This document shows positions 35,111-43,353 of a DNA stretch of 43,485 nt, piece by piece; the first letter of the stretch is position 1; the number at the start of each line of letters is the position of its first letter. Source of the DNA: Paracoccaceae bacterium (GTDB lineage Bacteria; Pseudomonadota; Alphaproteobacteria; Rhodobacterales; Rhodobacteraceae); NCBI GenBank assembly GCA_009773375.1, contig WRPH01000026.1, positions 14,857 to 58,341 on the forward strand. The letters run 5' to 3'. The notes beneath the pieces are model-generated. The model did no database searches. It saw only the letters and a program-made list of their open reading frames with translations, and had not been told where the DNA came from. Both the position numbers and the translations under genes were made by a program.

Positions 35111-36457
35111 TTAACGGAAAGCGTGAAGTTGGCCGTTGCCACCGACAACGAACAGCAAACCCTGCGCCAAAGCCGGGGCCGAGGCTGCACCACCCGGAAT
35201 ATCCACCGCGTAAACCATGGTGCCATTGGTCGGATCAAAGCCGCGCAGACGGCCATCGGAAGAGGCCACCACGATCCGCCCGCCCGCCAGAACCGGGCCG
35301 TAATGTGCATAGATCGCGCGGCGGTTCTTCGGCTTGTCCTTGACGTAATAGGGCATCTCTGCCGACCAGATCACCTCGCCTGTGCCCGCATCCAGCCGCA
35401 CCAGACGCGCCTCGTCATTGACCACGAACACCGAGCCGCCCACGACCAAGGGCGGGTTCAACGCGCCTTCGTTCGCCGTCCACAGGCGCATGCCGGTGCC
35501 TGCGCTGATCGCAATCGTGCGCCCGGCGGCGGTGCCGACATAGATCACCCCGCCCGACACCACCGGATCGCCGGTGACATCGCCCATCGCGGCATAGGCA
35601 CGGCCCAGCCGTTGCCCGGCCACCGCAGCACCCCAAGCCCGCTCGCCGCCATCGGGCGCGACAGCGGCGATTTCACCGCTGGCGAAGGGGAACAGAATCT
35701 CGCCATCGCCCATCGCGGGCGAGGCGCTACCGACCATGCCACTGTTGTTCGGCGTGCCCGCGACCTGCCACAGCAGCTTGCCACTGTCAGCCGCAACCGC
35801 CACGGCCGAACCATCGCGGCCCACCGCATAGACCCGGTTGCCATCGATCATCGGCGCTCCGGTCACCGGGCTATCCAGCCGCTGCCGCCACATGATCGCG
35901 CCCGAGCCTGCGTCCAGCGCCAGCAACTCGCCATAGCCCGAGGTCGCATAAACCCGGTTGCCCGCTGCCGCCAAGCCGCCGCCCGGCGCATAACTGCCCT
36001 TGTCCGCTGCGGGCGTGACATCGGTGCTCCACAGCGCGGCCCCGCCGGTCGATACCGCCGCCACATGGCCAGAGGCGTCCATCGCAAACACCCGGCCCGC
36101 CGCCACAATCGGCGAGGCCGAAATCCGCGCCCGCTTGGAACTGCCAGAGCCGACCTTGACGCTCCACACCCGCGCGGGGTTCGCCGACAAAGCACCATTG
36201 CCCGAGGCATGGCGGGCGTTGCCGCCGCGATGGGTCCAATCGGCATTGGCGGAAGCGCCCGGCAGCGCAATCGGCACCGCCTTGTTTTCCGGCTGCAAGG
36301 GTGGCGCGACCGGGGCAGGCTCACCCTCCAGCGCCACCGAATCTTCCAGCGGCGCACGGATCGGGAAACGCTCGCCCTGCAGGATCACGTCGCGTTCACA
36401 CCCCGCCAAACCGATGCACAGCACCAGCCCCGCCATCCCGATCTTGCCGCTTGTCAT
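35111..36457 (-). CDS. bamB: BamB-like outer-membrane lipoprotein, PQQ-type beta-propeller
   Basis: A 448-residue lipoprotein. The start MTSGKIGMAG at 36457 follows GGGGGCC. The signal peptide ends in the lipobox LAGC (Cys20). The mature part holds repeated beta-propeller blades with the PQQ-repeat pattern (GRVFAMDASGHVAAVS, YATSGYGELLALDAGSG, VYAVGRDGSAVAVAADSGKLLW, VYVGTAAGRTIAIS, GGNGQLHAF). BamB assists insertion of outer-membrane barrels. A proline-rich stretch lies between anchor and propeller. It sits between yfgM and der, the canonical place. Upstream in-frame codons to 36520 overlap yfgM and are rejected. Confidence 0.92.
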   Translation of the reverse strand: MTSGKIGMAGLVLCIGLAGCERDVILQGERFPIRAPLEDSVALEGEPAPVAPPLQPENKAVPIALPGASANADWTHRGGNARHASGNGALSANPARVWSVKVGSGSSKRARISASPIVAAGRVFAMDASGHVAAVSTGGAALWSTDVTPAADKGSYAPGGGLAAAGNRVYATSGYGELLALDAGSGAIMWRQRLDSPVTGAPMIDGNRVYAVGRDGSAVAVAADSGKLLWQVAGTPNNSGMVGSASPAMGDGEILFPFASGEIAAVAPDGGERAWGAAVAGQRLGRAYAAMGDVTGDPVVSGGVIYVGTAAGRTIAISAGTGMRLWTANEGALNPPLVVGGSVFVVNDEARLVRLDAGTGEVIWSAEMPYYVKDKPKNRRAIYAHYGPVLAGGRIVVASSDGRLRGFDPTNGTMVYAVDIPGGAASAPALAQGLLFVVGGNGQLHAFR

Positions 36458-36509
36458 CACGCTTTGGCCCCCAAGAAATCCACCCCGCCCACAAACCTGC
36501 AACCGGGTC

Positions 36510-37190
36510 TTAGCCCGCATCCGCCGCAGGCGTCACATCCGGCGGCGTGCCGCCCAACGCCGTGATCATCTGCCCCGCCCGCGCACGCAGCCCGGCGGGT
36601 GCCGCCTGATCCTGCATCAAGGCCGCCAGCGCGGCAATCGCGTCGTCAGTCTTGCCGTCTTCGATCAAAAGATAGGCCAGCTGTTCCGCCGCCAAAGGCC
36701 GGAACGCCCGCCCCGGAGCCGCAATCGCCTCCAGCGCCGCGCGCCGGTCGGCCACCGGCTGATCCGCCCCGGCCAGCAGCACCCGGCGCAGCACGGCCAG
36801 ATCGCGATAGACCTGCGGCTGCGTCGCATCGGCGATAAGCGCATCCAAAGCCGCCAGCGACGCCGCCTTGTCGCCCCCCGCCACGCCACTGGCATCGGTG
36901 GCCTGCATCAGCGCCTTCAGGGCCGCCTGCCCACCATCGGCCGGAATCGCCGCCAGCGCTGCCGCGCGGTCTTCCGGTGCGCCCAGATCCATCGCATCCA
37001 GCATCGCGTCGCCAAAGGCCTGCGCCCGGTTGGCCGCCTGTGCCTTGCTCCATTCGGTATAGGCCGCGCCGCCGACGACGCCGATCACCAGCAAACCGCC
37101 GATCCAGCCATATTTGCGAAACGCCGCAAACAGGCGGTCGCGGCGCACCTCTTCGGTCACCTCGTCGATGAAGCTGTCGGGATTGCTCAA
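36510..37190 (-). CDS. YfgM-like tetratricopeptide membrane protein
   Basis: A 226-residue protein starting at TTG 37190 (SNPDSFIDEVTEEVRRDRLF) with AAGGAGAGG upstream. The frame runs on to 37394, but that part lacks a ribosome site and is unlike the family. A cytosolic stub is followed by one membrane span (residues 27-45, YGWIGGLLVIGVVGGAAYT). A periplasmic TPR-like helical domain follows, of the YfgM/PpiD-helper kind. It is the first gene of the yfgM-bamB-der group and divergent from the RTX gene. Confidence 0.88.
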   Translation of the reverse strand: MSNPDSFIDEVTEEVRRDRLFAAFRKYGWIGGLLVIGVVGGAAYTEWSKAQAANRAQAFGDAMLDAMDLGAPEDRAAALAAIPADGGQAALKALMQATDASGVAGGDKAASLAALDALIADATQPQVYRDLAVLRRVLLAGADQPVADRRAALEAIAAPGRAFRPLAAEQLAYLLIEDGKTDDAIAALAALMQDQAAPAGLRARAGQMITALGGTPPDVTPAADAG

Positions 37191-37415
37191 GCTGCCTCTC
37201 CTTCGCGCGGGGCCAATGCGTCGGCCCGCAGTCATTATGCGTCCGTTCTGTCTTACACGCGATGCCCGCGCGTTGCCAAGCCCTGCCCCAAGCCTGACCC
37301 TGCCGCTGTCGCACCGTGCGGCAAGAAATGCACCGATCCCACCGCGATTGAGACGAAGTTTTAACATAATTGCGTGAAATGTTTCTGACAGCACACCTTT
37401 TCACGAGTATTTCCG

Positions 37416-39149
37416 ATGGACGCCGCGATCCTTGCCAACCTCTTCATGTTCCTCGGCGCGCTGGGGATCAACCTTGGCCTGTCCGGCTCGGACAGCGGCG
37501 ATGATCCGGCGCCAGAGGATGAAGACCCGCTCTATCACGCCGGAAACTACAGCCAGACCCATCAGGGCGGCGACGGTAACGATGACATCAGCGCAGAGGG
37601 CGACAATCAGGCGTGGTTCCTGCATGGCGGCGTCGATGATCTGACCGCCTCCTCGACGAATGACTACGCCAACCTTGGCGCGGGTAATGATGCGGCTGTG
37701 ATGGGCGCGGGCAACGATATTGGTCTGGGCGGCGCGGGCAATGACACGCTGGCAGGCGGCGTCGGCGCGGATTCGCTGTTTGGCGGCGCGGGCAACGATC
37801 AGATGCAGGGCGATCTGGGCGATGACGGGCTTGCGGGCGGCGATGGCGATGATGGCGATGATGGCGATGATGGCGATGATGGCGATGATGGCGATGATGC
37901 GCTGTGGGGTGGCGCGGGCAATGATATTCTCAACGGCGGTCTGGGCAACGATACGCTTTCAGGCTTCGCCCCCGGTCAGGCAGGTGCTGCCGGCATGCAG
38001 AACGGCGAAGGCACCGATCAGTTGTTGGGCGGCGAGGGCAACGATACCCTGATCCTTGGCCACGGCGACGCGGCCTCGGGCGGGGCAGGTGAGGATCTGT
38101 TCAGCCTCGACATGCGTTGGAACGACGGCACCGGCATCGCCCATATCGTCGATTACGACCCTGCGCAGGATGCGCTGCAGCTGCACTATATCCCCCGCTA
38201 TTCCGCCGATTCATCGCTGGAGGTGCCGCCGGCGCTGACGCTGACCACCTCCGCCGATGGCAGCACCGAAATCCGGCTGAACGGTGCCGTCGTGGCGCAG
38301 CTGGATGGCGTCACCGGCATCAGCCTTGATGACATCACGCTTGTTCCCGATATCGCCACCGACACCGCCTATCAGTCGGGCAATTACAGCGCCGAAACCC
38401 ACGGCACAGCGGCCAGCGACAACCTGATCGGTGGCAGCGCAGGCACGGCCTGGTTCACCGAAGCCGGAGCCGATCATCTGACCGGATCGTCCGCCCATGA
38501 TTACGCCAACCTTGGCGCGGGCGATGATCAGGCCGCCATGGGCGACGGCAATGATTCCGTGCTGGGCAACGCCGGCGACGACCAGATCGACGGCGGCGCG
38601 GGCGCGGACACGTTGCGCGGCGGCGACGGGGCTGACAGCTTGCACGGCGATGCCGGGGCCGACCGGCTGTCGGGCGATCTTGGCAATGATCTGATGGCGG
38701 GTGGCGATGGCGCCGACAGCCTGATCGGCGGCGGCGGGGATGATACGCTGTCGGGCTATTCCTACACCCACAGCAGCGAAGCCAGCCTGACCGGCATCGA
38801 CGGCGTTGACACTCTGCAAGGCGGCGATGGCAATGACACGCTGATCATCGGTCACGGCGATTTCGCCACCGGCGGCAGCGGTGCTGACCGTTTTGAGCTG
38901 GAATCACAGTGGGCTGACGGCAACGGTGTGGCGATCATTGCTGATTACGTCTCGGGCACCGACCAGATTCAGCTGCATTACAAAGCGCATTACGACGCCA
39001 GCGGTGCCGAAATCCCGCCGGTGCTGAACGTGCAGTTCAACTCCAACGCCACCGCGACCGAGGTGCGGCTGGATGGGGTACTGGTCGCCTCGATCATGGG
39101 CAATACCGCCGTGCCGCAAGGCGATATCACGCTGGTGCGCGAAGCCTGA
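37416..39149 (+). CDS. Large RTX calcium-binding protein made of two duplicated modules
   Basis: A 577-residue protein. The N-terminus MDAAILANLFMFLGALGIN is hydrophobic, not a classic signal peptide. An acidic stretch follows. Residues 40-318 and 319-577 are two copies of one module. Each opens with a Y-GNY-S-T-H block and DYANLGAG, then RTX nonapeptides (GGAGNDTL, GGDGADSL). Next come LSGF/Y, GTDQLLGGEGNDTLILGHGD, and a beta-rich end (IVDYDPAQDALQLHY / IADYVSGTDQIQLHY, then DITLV). Type I secretion is likely. A run of Gly-Asp-Asp units is coded by a perfect 9-bp repeat. The ribosome site is weak. Function unknown; no enzyme domain is seen. Confidence 0.88.
   Translation: MDAAILANLFMFLGALGINLGLSGSDSGDDPAPEDEDPLYHAGNYSQTHQGGDGNDDISAEGDNQAWFLHGGVDDLTASSTNDYANLGAGNDAAVMGAGNDIGLGGAGNDTLAGGVGADSLFGGAGNDQMQGDLGDDGLAGGDGDDGDDGDDGDDGDDGDDALWGGAGNDILNGGLGNDTLSGFAPGQAGAAGMQNGEGTDQLLGGEGNDTLILGHGDAASGGAGEDLFSLDMRWNDGTGIAHIVDYDPAQDALQLHYIPRYSADSSLEVPPALTLTTSADGSTEIRLNGAVVAQLDGVTGISLDDITLVPDIATDTAYQSGNYSAETHGTAASDNLIGGSAGTAWFTEAGADHLTGSSAHDYANLGAGDDQAAMGDGNDSVLGNAGDDQIDGGAGADTLRGGDGADSLHGDAGADRLSGDLGNDLMAGGDGADSLIGGGGDDTLSGYSYTHSSEASLTGIDGVDTLQGGDGNDTLIIGHGDFATGGSGADRFELESQWADGNGVAIIADYVSGTDQIQLHYKAHYDASGAEIPPVLNVQFNSNATATEVRLDGVLVASIMGNTAVPQGDITLVREA
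37845..37898 (+). repeat. Six perfect 9-bp tandem units (GGCGATGAT)
   Basis: Uninterrupted repeats at 37845, 37854, 37863, 37872, 37881 and 37890, coding Gly-Asp-Asp in frame inside the RTX gene. Copy-number change would lengthen or shorten the repeat without a frameshift. Confidence 0.97.
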
Positions 39150-39419
39150 TCGCGCGCGGCCTGATCACACAGTCTGTCAGGGGCCGCGATCTGATCTTGC
39201 AGCAGCTTGATCCACGCGGCCTTGGCCGGATGCAGCCACCGTTGCGCCTGCCGCAACACAGCTTGCGCCCACCGCAGCCTCTGCCACCAGATCGCTCTGC
39301 AATAGCGCCATACCGCCGATATTCCCCCGCATCAGCGATCAGTCGCGCAAGAATTCCCCATTCCCCGGTGGCTCATGCGTGTGGTCAAAGGCCACCGCCG
39401 CCCCCGGCGTTTTCCGGCG

Positions 39420-39551
39420 CTAATCTCCCACCGCCAGCACAAACACCACCCGCCGTTCCGCCAAAGCCGGAACCGCCACGATCAGGCACAGCAGCAAAAG
39501 CAAACGGGGCAGCACGGCATCCCCAAAGGGTGACCCATCCTGCCCCGCCAT
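39420..39551 (-). pseudogene. Possible gene remnant: signal peptide plus a short mature start
   Basis: ATG 39551 opens 43 codons. They encode a convincing signal peptide (PRLLLLLCLIVAVPALA) and then ERRVVFVLAVGD before TAG. RRV-hydrophobic-VGD resembles the first strand of caspase-like (peptidase C14) exported proteins, where a tyrosine would usually follow GD; here the stop stands instead. No continuation is found in the next 270 bases in any clear frame. The resemblance is a recollection and weak. It lies in the 419-bp gap 39150-39568, where no complete gene is supported. It could be a real microprotein. Confidence 0.35.
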
Positions 39552-39568
39552 CGAGTTTCAGGAAAGCC

Positions 39569-41407
39569 TTAGGCGGCTTGCTGTTCTTCTTCCTCGGCGG
39601 TCTGCCGCGCCCACATCGCCGCATACTTGCCTTCGCGCGCCAGCAATTCTTCATGCGTGCCGCGTTCGGTGACCAGGCCCTCTTCCAGAACCAGAATGCA
39701 ATCGGCATCGGCAATCGTCGAAAGCCGGTGCGCGATGGTGATCACGCTGCGGCCCTGCCCCATTTCGCGCAAACTTTCCTGGATGCTCTGCTCGGTTTGC
39801 GTATCCAGAGCGCTGGTGGCCTCGTCCAGCACCAGAATCGGCGGATTTTTCAGCAAGGTGCGCGCGATGCCCACCCGCTGCTTTTCGCCGCCCGACAGCT
39901 TCAACCCACGCTCGCCCACCGTGGTCTGATAGCCATCCGGCAACGACACGATGAAATCATGGATCTTCGCCGCCTTCGCCGCCGCCACAATCTCGGCTTC
40001 CGAGGCATCGGCGCGACCGTAGGCGATGTTGTAATGCACGGTATCGTTGAACAGCACGGTGTCTTGCGGCACCACACCGATCAGCCCGTGCAGGCTGGTC
40101 TGCGTTACATCGCGCAGATCCTGGCCATCAATCCGGATTGCCCCGCCGGTCACATCATAAAACCGGAACAACAACCGCCCGATGGTCGATTTGCCCGACC
40201 CCGACGGCCCCACCAAAGCATAGCGCTGCCCCGGTTTCAGGGTAAAGCTGATGCCCTTCAGGATCGGCCGCGACGGGTCATAGGCAAATTCCACGCCATC
40301 AAACACCACCTCGCCACCCGTCACCTGCAACGGCTTCGCCCCCGGCTTGTCATTCACTTCCGAAGGCTGCGCCAGCAAGTTGAACATCGCCGCCATATCG
40401 ACCAATGCCTGACGGATTTCGCGATACACCGTGCCAAGGAAGTTCAGCGGCATGGTGATCTGGATCATGTAGGCGTTGACCATCACGAAATCGCCGACGG
40501 TAAACTTGCCCGCCTGCACCCCGTAGGCCGACATCACCATCACGATGATCAAGCCGGTGGTGATGATGAAGCTTTGCCCCATGTTCAGCACCGACAGCGA
40601 TTGTCCGGTGCGCACCGCAAAGCCCTCATAGGCCGCCATCGCCTTGTCATAGCGACCGGCTTCGCGTTCCTCGGCGTTGAAATACTTGACCGTTTCAAAG
40701 TTCAGAAGACTGTCGATCGCCTTCTGGTTGGCGTCAGTATCCTGATCGTTCATCTGCCGACGAATCTGCACCCGCCATTCGGTGACCTTGAAGGTATAGG
40801 TGACGTAGATCGTGATCGTCGCCACCACCACCAGCGCATATTGCAGCCCGAAATACAGCGCGAAGATGATCGACACCAGCGACAGTTCCAGAATCAACGG
40901 CCCGATCGACAGCAGCATGAAGCGCAGCAGGAAATCCACGCCCTTGACGCCGCGCTCGATGATCCGGCTCAGCCCGCCGGTCTTGCGAGTGATGTGAAAC
41001 CGCATCGACAGGCGGTGAATATGGGTAAACGTCTCCAGCGCCAGCTTGCGCAGCGCCCGCTGACCCACACGCACGAACACCCAGTCGCGCACTTCACCAA
41101 ACGCCACCGACCCGAACCGCGCCAGACCATAGGCCACCGTCAGACCAATCGCGCCGAAACCCAGCACCGTGGCCGCATCCGGGGTCCTGCCCACCAGCGC
41201 ATCCACCGCTTGCTTGTAGAGAAACGGCATGGTGATCGACACCAGCTTGGCCATCAACAGGAACAGCAGCGAAAACACCACCCGCCGTTTCACCCAAGCT
41301 TCGCCTTTTGGCCACAGATAGGGGGCCACGCGTTTCATCGTGGCCCAACCGCCGGCCTGACCCTCGCCGGTATCAGCCGAGGTTACCCCATTCGTCACTC
41401 TGCGCAT
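39569..41407 (-). CDS. Atm1-type ABC exporter (heavy metal / glutathione conjugate)
   Basis: A 612-residue half-transporter: six-span membrane domain followed by an ATPase domain. The start is ATG 41407 after AAGGGAAATCAG; upstream frame overlaps the divergent ArsR gene. Atm1-type marks include YLWPKGEAWVKRRVVFSLLF, TGGLSRIIERGVKGV, LLNFETVKYFNAEERE and IQITMPLNFLGTVYREIRQ. Walker A is GPSGSGKSTIGRL, signature KLSGGEKQRVGIART, Walker B ILVLDEATSALD. Relatives export glutathione-linked metals or Fe-S precursors. Divergence from a Cys-rich ArsR favours a metal-responsive role. It could also serve general Fe-S export. Confidence 0.92.
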   Translation of the reverse strand: MRRVTNGVTSADTGEGQAGGWATMKRVAPYLWPKGEAWVKRRVVFSLLFLLMAKLVSITMPFLYKQAVDALVGRTPDAATVLGFGAIGLTVAYGLARFGSVAFGEVRDWVFVRVGQRALRKLALETFTHIHRLSMRFHITRKTGGLSRIIERGVKGVDFLLRFMLLSIGPLILELSLVSIIFALYFGLQYALVVVATITIYVTYTFKVTEWRVQIRRQMNDQDTDANQKAIDSLLNFETVKYFNAEEREAGRYDKAMAAYEGFAVRTGQSLSVLNMGQSFIITTGLIIVMVMSAYGVQAGKFTVGDFVMVNAYMIQITMPLNFLGTVYREIRQALVDMAAMFNLLAQPSEVNDKPGAKPLQVTGGEVVFDGVEFAYDPSRPILKGISFTLKPGQRYALVGPSGSGKSTIGRLLFRFYDVTGGAIRIDGQDLRDVTQTSLHGLIGVVPQDTVLFNDTVHYNIAYGRADASEAEIVAAAKAAKIHDFIVSLPDGYQTTVGERGLKLSGGEKQRVGIARTLLKNPPILVLDEATSALDTQTEQSIQESLREMGQGRSVITIAHRLSTIADADCILVLEEGLVTERGTHEELLAREGKYAAMWARQTAEEEEQQAA

Positions 41408-41486
41408 CTGATTTCCCTTAACGCCGGGCCGATTGGCTTGCCTGACCCGCTTTACCGACCCTGCTTTATCCGCTACAGCGAGATAG

Positions 41487-41510
41487 TTCAACTCTACATG
41501 AGTAATTGAA
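41487..41510. promoter_or_regulatory. Candidate ArsR operator between exporter and regulator
   Basis: TTCAA (41487-41491) and TTGAA (41506-41510) form a partial dyad across CTCTACATGAGTAA, directly before the ArsR ATG and 80 bases from the exporter start. The match is imperfect. Confidence 0.35.
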
Positions 41511-41512
41511 AG

Positions 41513-41881
41513 ATGGAAAAGGCCAAAGCCCTTGCCGCCCTCGCAGCCCTTGCCAATGATGCAAGGCTCGATCTGGTGCGCCTCTTGATGCCCCAAGGCG
41601 ATCAGGGCTTGGCTGCGGGCGAGATTGGCCGCGCGCTGGGGCTTTCCGCCTCGCGGCTGTCGTTCCATCTGGCGGCACTGGAACAGGCCGGGCTGATCCG
41701 GTCGCGCAAGCTGGCGCGCAACGTGTTCTATTCGGTCGATGCCGGCGGCATGGGGGCGACCATTGCGTTCCTGCTGAACGATTGCTGCATGGAACACCCC
41801 GAGGTGGTGGCCTGCTGCCGTCACGGCAAACCCGTGACGGAACCGGCTATTCAGACGCCGGAGCAGCCTTCGGTATCGTGA
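41513..41881 (+). CDS. ArsR/SmtB-family regulator with C-terminal cysteine pairs
   Basis: A 122-residue repressor-type protein. The winged helix has [35 protein letters not shown] as recognition region, then [18 protein letters not shown]. The end [16 protein letters not shown] carries Cys91, Cys92, Cys101 and Cys102. Arsenite-sensing ArsR proteins of the C-terminal type use a CC-plus-C site in this place, so a soft-metal or As(III) sensor is likely. The ribosome site before ATG 41513 is weak (GAAAG). It is divergent from the Atm1-type exporter. Its last 35 bases overlap the end of the convergent LysM gene. Confidence 0.85.
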   Translation: MEKAKALAALAALANDARLDLVRLLMPQGDQGLAAGEIGRALGLSASRLSFHLAALEQAGLIRSRKLARNVFYSVDAGGMGATIAFLLNDCCMEHPEVVACCRHGKPVTEPAIQTPEQPSVS

Positions 41882-43250
41882 ACACCTGCCCCGGATAGAT
41901 CAGGTCAGGGTCCTTGATCTTGGCCTTGTTGGCCTCGAACACCTGCACATACAGGATCCCCTTGCCGAAACTCCGCTGCGCGATCCCCCAAAGCGTATAG
42001 CCGGGCTGCACTGTCACCGAAACTGGAGCAGTTGCTACAACAGGCTTGGCTACCGCTGCTGTCTCCGCAGCGGGCACCTCTGCTGCCGCCACAGGTTCGG
42101 GCTCGGCGGCAGATTCGGGCTCGGCCACAGGTTCGGGCGCAGCGGTTGCCGCCTGCGGTGCCGCCGCACCTTCGGTTGCATCCTGAGTTGCCACTTCGGT
42201 CGCCAGTTCTGCAACCGCCCCGTCCGCCGCAGGCACGTCCACGTCCGCCGCAGGCTCGTTCACGTCCGCCGCAGCCACGGCCGCAACCGGCGACGCGACG
42301 GCATCTGCGGCCACAGCTTCTGGCATTGGCGGTTCCGCCTGCGACGCCGCGGCCAAAGCCTCCAGCGTTTCGCGCTTGAACGGCGTTTCAAACCGCGACA
42401 CCACCTTGCCGCCCGCGTCCAGCTGATCCACCCGCAGCGTGTAAATCCCCGGCTCTACCGCCGTCAGAACCGTGCTCCAGGCCCCATCCGTGCCCACTAC
42501 CACTTCGGCAATCGCGCCATCGTTCAGATAGAGTCGCAACGGCGCGTCAGCCTGCCCGCGCCCGCCCAGCAGCACCGCCCCGTCCGGCGCATAGGCGATG
42601 CTGTCAACGCTCACATTCGCCGCGACTTCGGCAGGCACGTCGCCACCCGCTTGCAGCACCTTGACGCCGTCGGGTGCCACCAGCACCGCCGCCGGAGCCT
42701 CTGCCGCTGCAACCTCTGCCGCTGCAATCTCGGGGGCTGCAACCTCTGCCGTCGCAACCTCGGGGGTTGCCATCTCTGGCGACGCAATCGGCGCAAGCGC
42801 CACCGTCTCGGGCCCAAGCATCTCGGCCCCATCCGCCCCTATCGCCACCAACGACAGCAAACGCGGCGCGGCACTGGGGGCCAGCGTGAACAGGCTGACA
42901 AACTTGCCCTGCGCATCCGCCTGCACCACCGCCACCTCGGCCCCGTCCACCCGTAGCGACACCTTCGCCCCGGCAGCAGCGCTTCCCGCCACCGTCGCCG
43001 TGCCGTCCGGCTCCACCCGCACCACGTCGAACCCCGGCAAGACCGGTGCCGCCACCGACGCCACCGGTTCGGCAGCCACGGCGGGTTTTGCAACTTCCGC
43101 CACTGGCTCCACCGCAGCCAATGGCACCGCCACCGGCTCTGGCTCCGGCCCGCGCGCAATCGCAAACCACCCCGCCACAGCCACCACCGCAGCGCCGCAC
43201 GCCAGCAGCCCCGCACGCGCCGCAACGCTCATCCCCGACCAAGCCGCCAT
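41847..43250 (-). CDS. LysM-domain envelope protein
   Basis: A 467-residue protein starting at ATG 43250 after GGGGGAATGCG; the frame upstream to 43451 overlaps the divergent gene. A membrane anchor is near the start ([18 protein letters not shown]). A first Ig-like segment ([21 protein letters not shown]) is followed by an Ala/Glu-rich repeat, then a second Ig-like segment ([27 protein letters not shown]). A long Ala/Pro/Glu linker comes next. The last about 55 residues are one LysM peptidoglycan-binding domain ([28 protein letters not shown]). It probably tethers the inner membrane to the cell wall. This architecture is common in Rhodobacteraceae; the role is not established. Confidence 0.88.
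   Translation of the reverse strand: MAAWSGMSVAARAGLLACGAAVVAVAGWFAIARGPEPEPVAVPLAAVEPVAEVAKPAVAAEPVASVAAPVLPGFDVVRVEPDGTATVAGSAAAGAKVSLRVDGAEVAVVQADAQGKFVSLFTLAPSAAPRLLSLVAIGADGAEMLGPETVALAPIASPEMATPEVATAEVAAPEIAAAEVAAAEAPAAVLVAPDGVKVLQAGGDVPAEVAANVSVDSIAYAPDGAVLLGGRGQADAPLRLYLNDGAIAEVVVGTDGAWSTVLTAVEPGIYTLRVDQLDAGGKVVSRFETPFKRETLEALAAASQAEPPMPEAVAADAVASPVAAVAAADVNEPAADVDVPAADGAVAELATEVATQDATEGAAAPQAATAAPEPVAEPESAAEPEPVAAAEVPAAETAAVAKPVVATAPVSVTVQPGYTLWGIAQRSFGKGILYVQVFEANKAKIKDPDLIYPGQVFTIPKAAPASE
42698..42780. repeat. Degenerate 15-bp repeats coding an Ala/Glu/Val stretch
   Basis: Successive GCTGCAACCTCTGCC-like units encode repeated E-V-A-A-A and E-V-A-T-P on the minus strand within the LysM gene. 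A second repeat, ACGTCCGCCGCAGGC-like, lies at about 42228-42275. Confidence 0.7.
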
Positions 43251-43353
43251 CGCATTCCCCCGAAGCTTGAAGCCTGTTGCCGGCCCCTTCTTTCTTTCGT
43301 CACAGAACCGCGATATCACACCGCAAAGCAACAATTTTCGACTGGAATCCCGC

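Noticed and set aside
33617..36565. 982-codon open frame on the plus strand
   Set aside because: It lies antisense to der and bamB, which are certain; its Arg/His/Gln-rich content is typical of shadow frames.
37845..37898. CRISPR-like array
   Set aside because: Units are 9 bp without spacers and lie in frame inside an RTX coding region.
38990..39259. Minus-strand 89-codon frame overlapping the RTX gene end
   Set aside because: Mostly antisense to coding DNA; the non-overlapping part is short and has no ribosome site that stands out.
39197..41509. 770-codon open frame on the plus strand
   Set aside because: Antisense shadow of the Atm1-type exporter; no domain or ribosome site.
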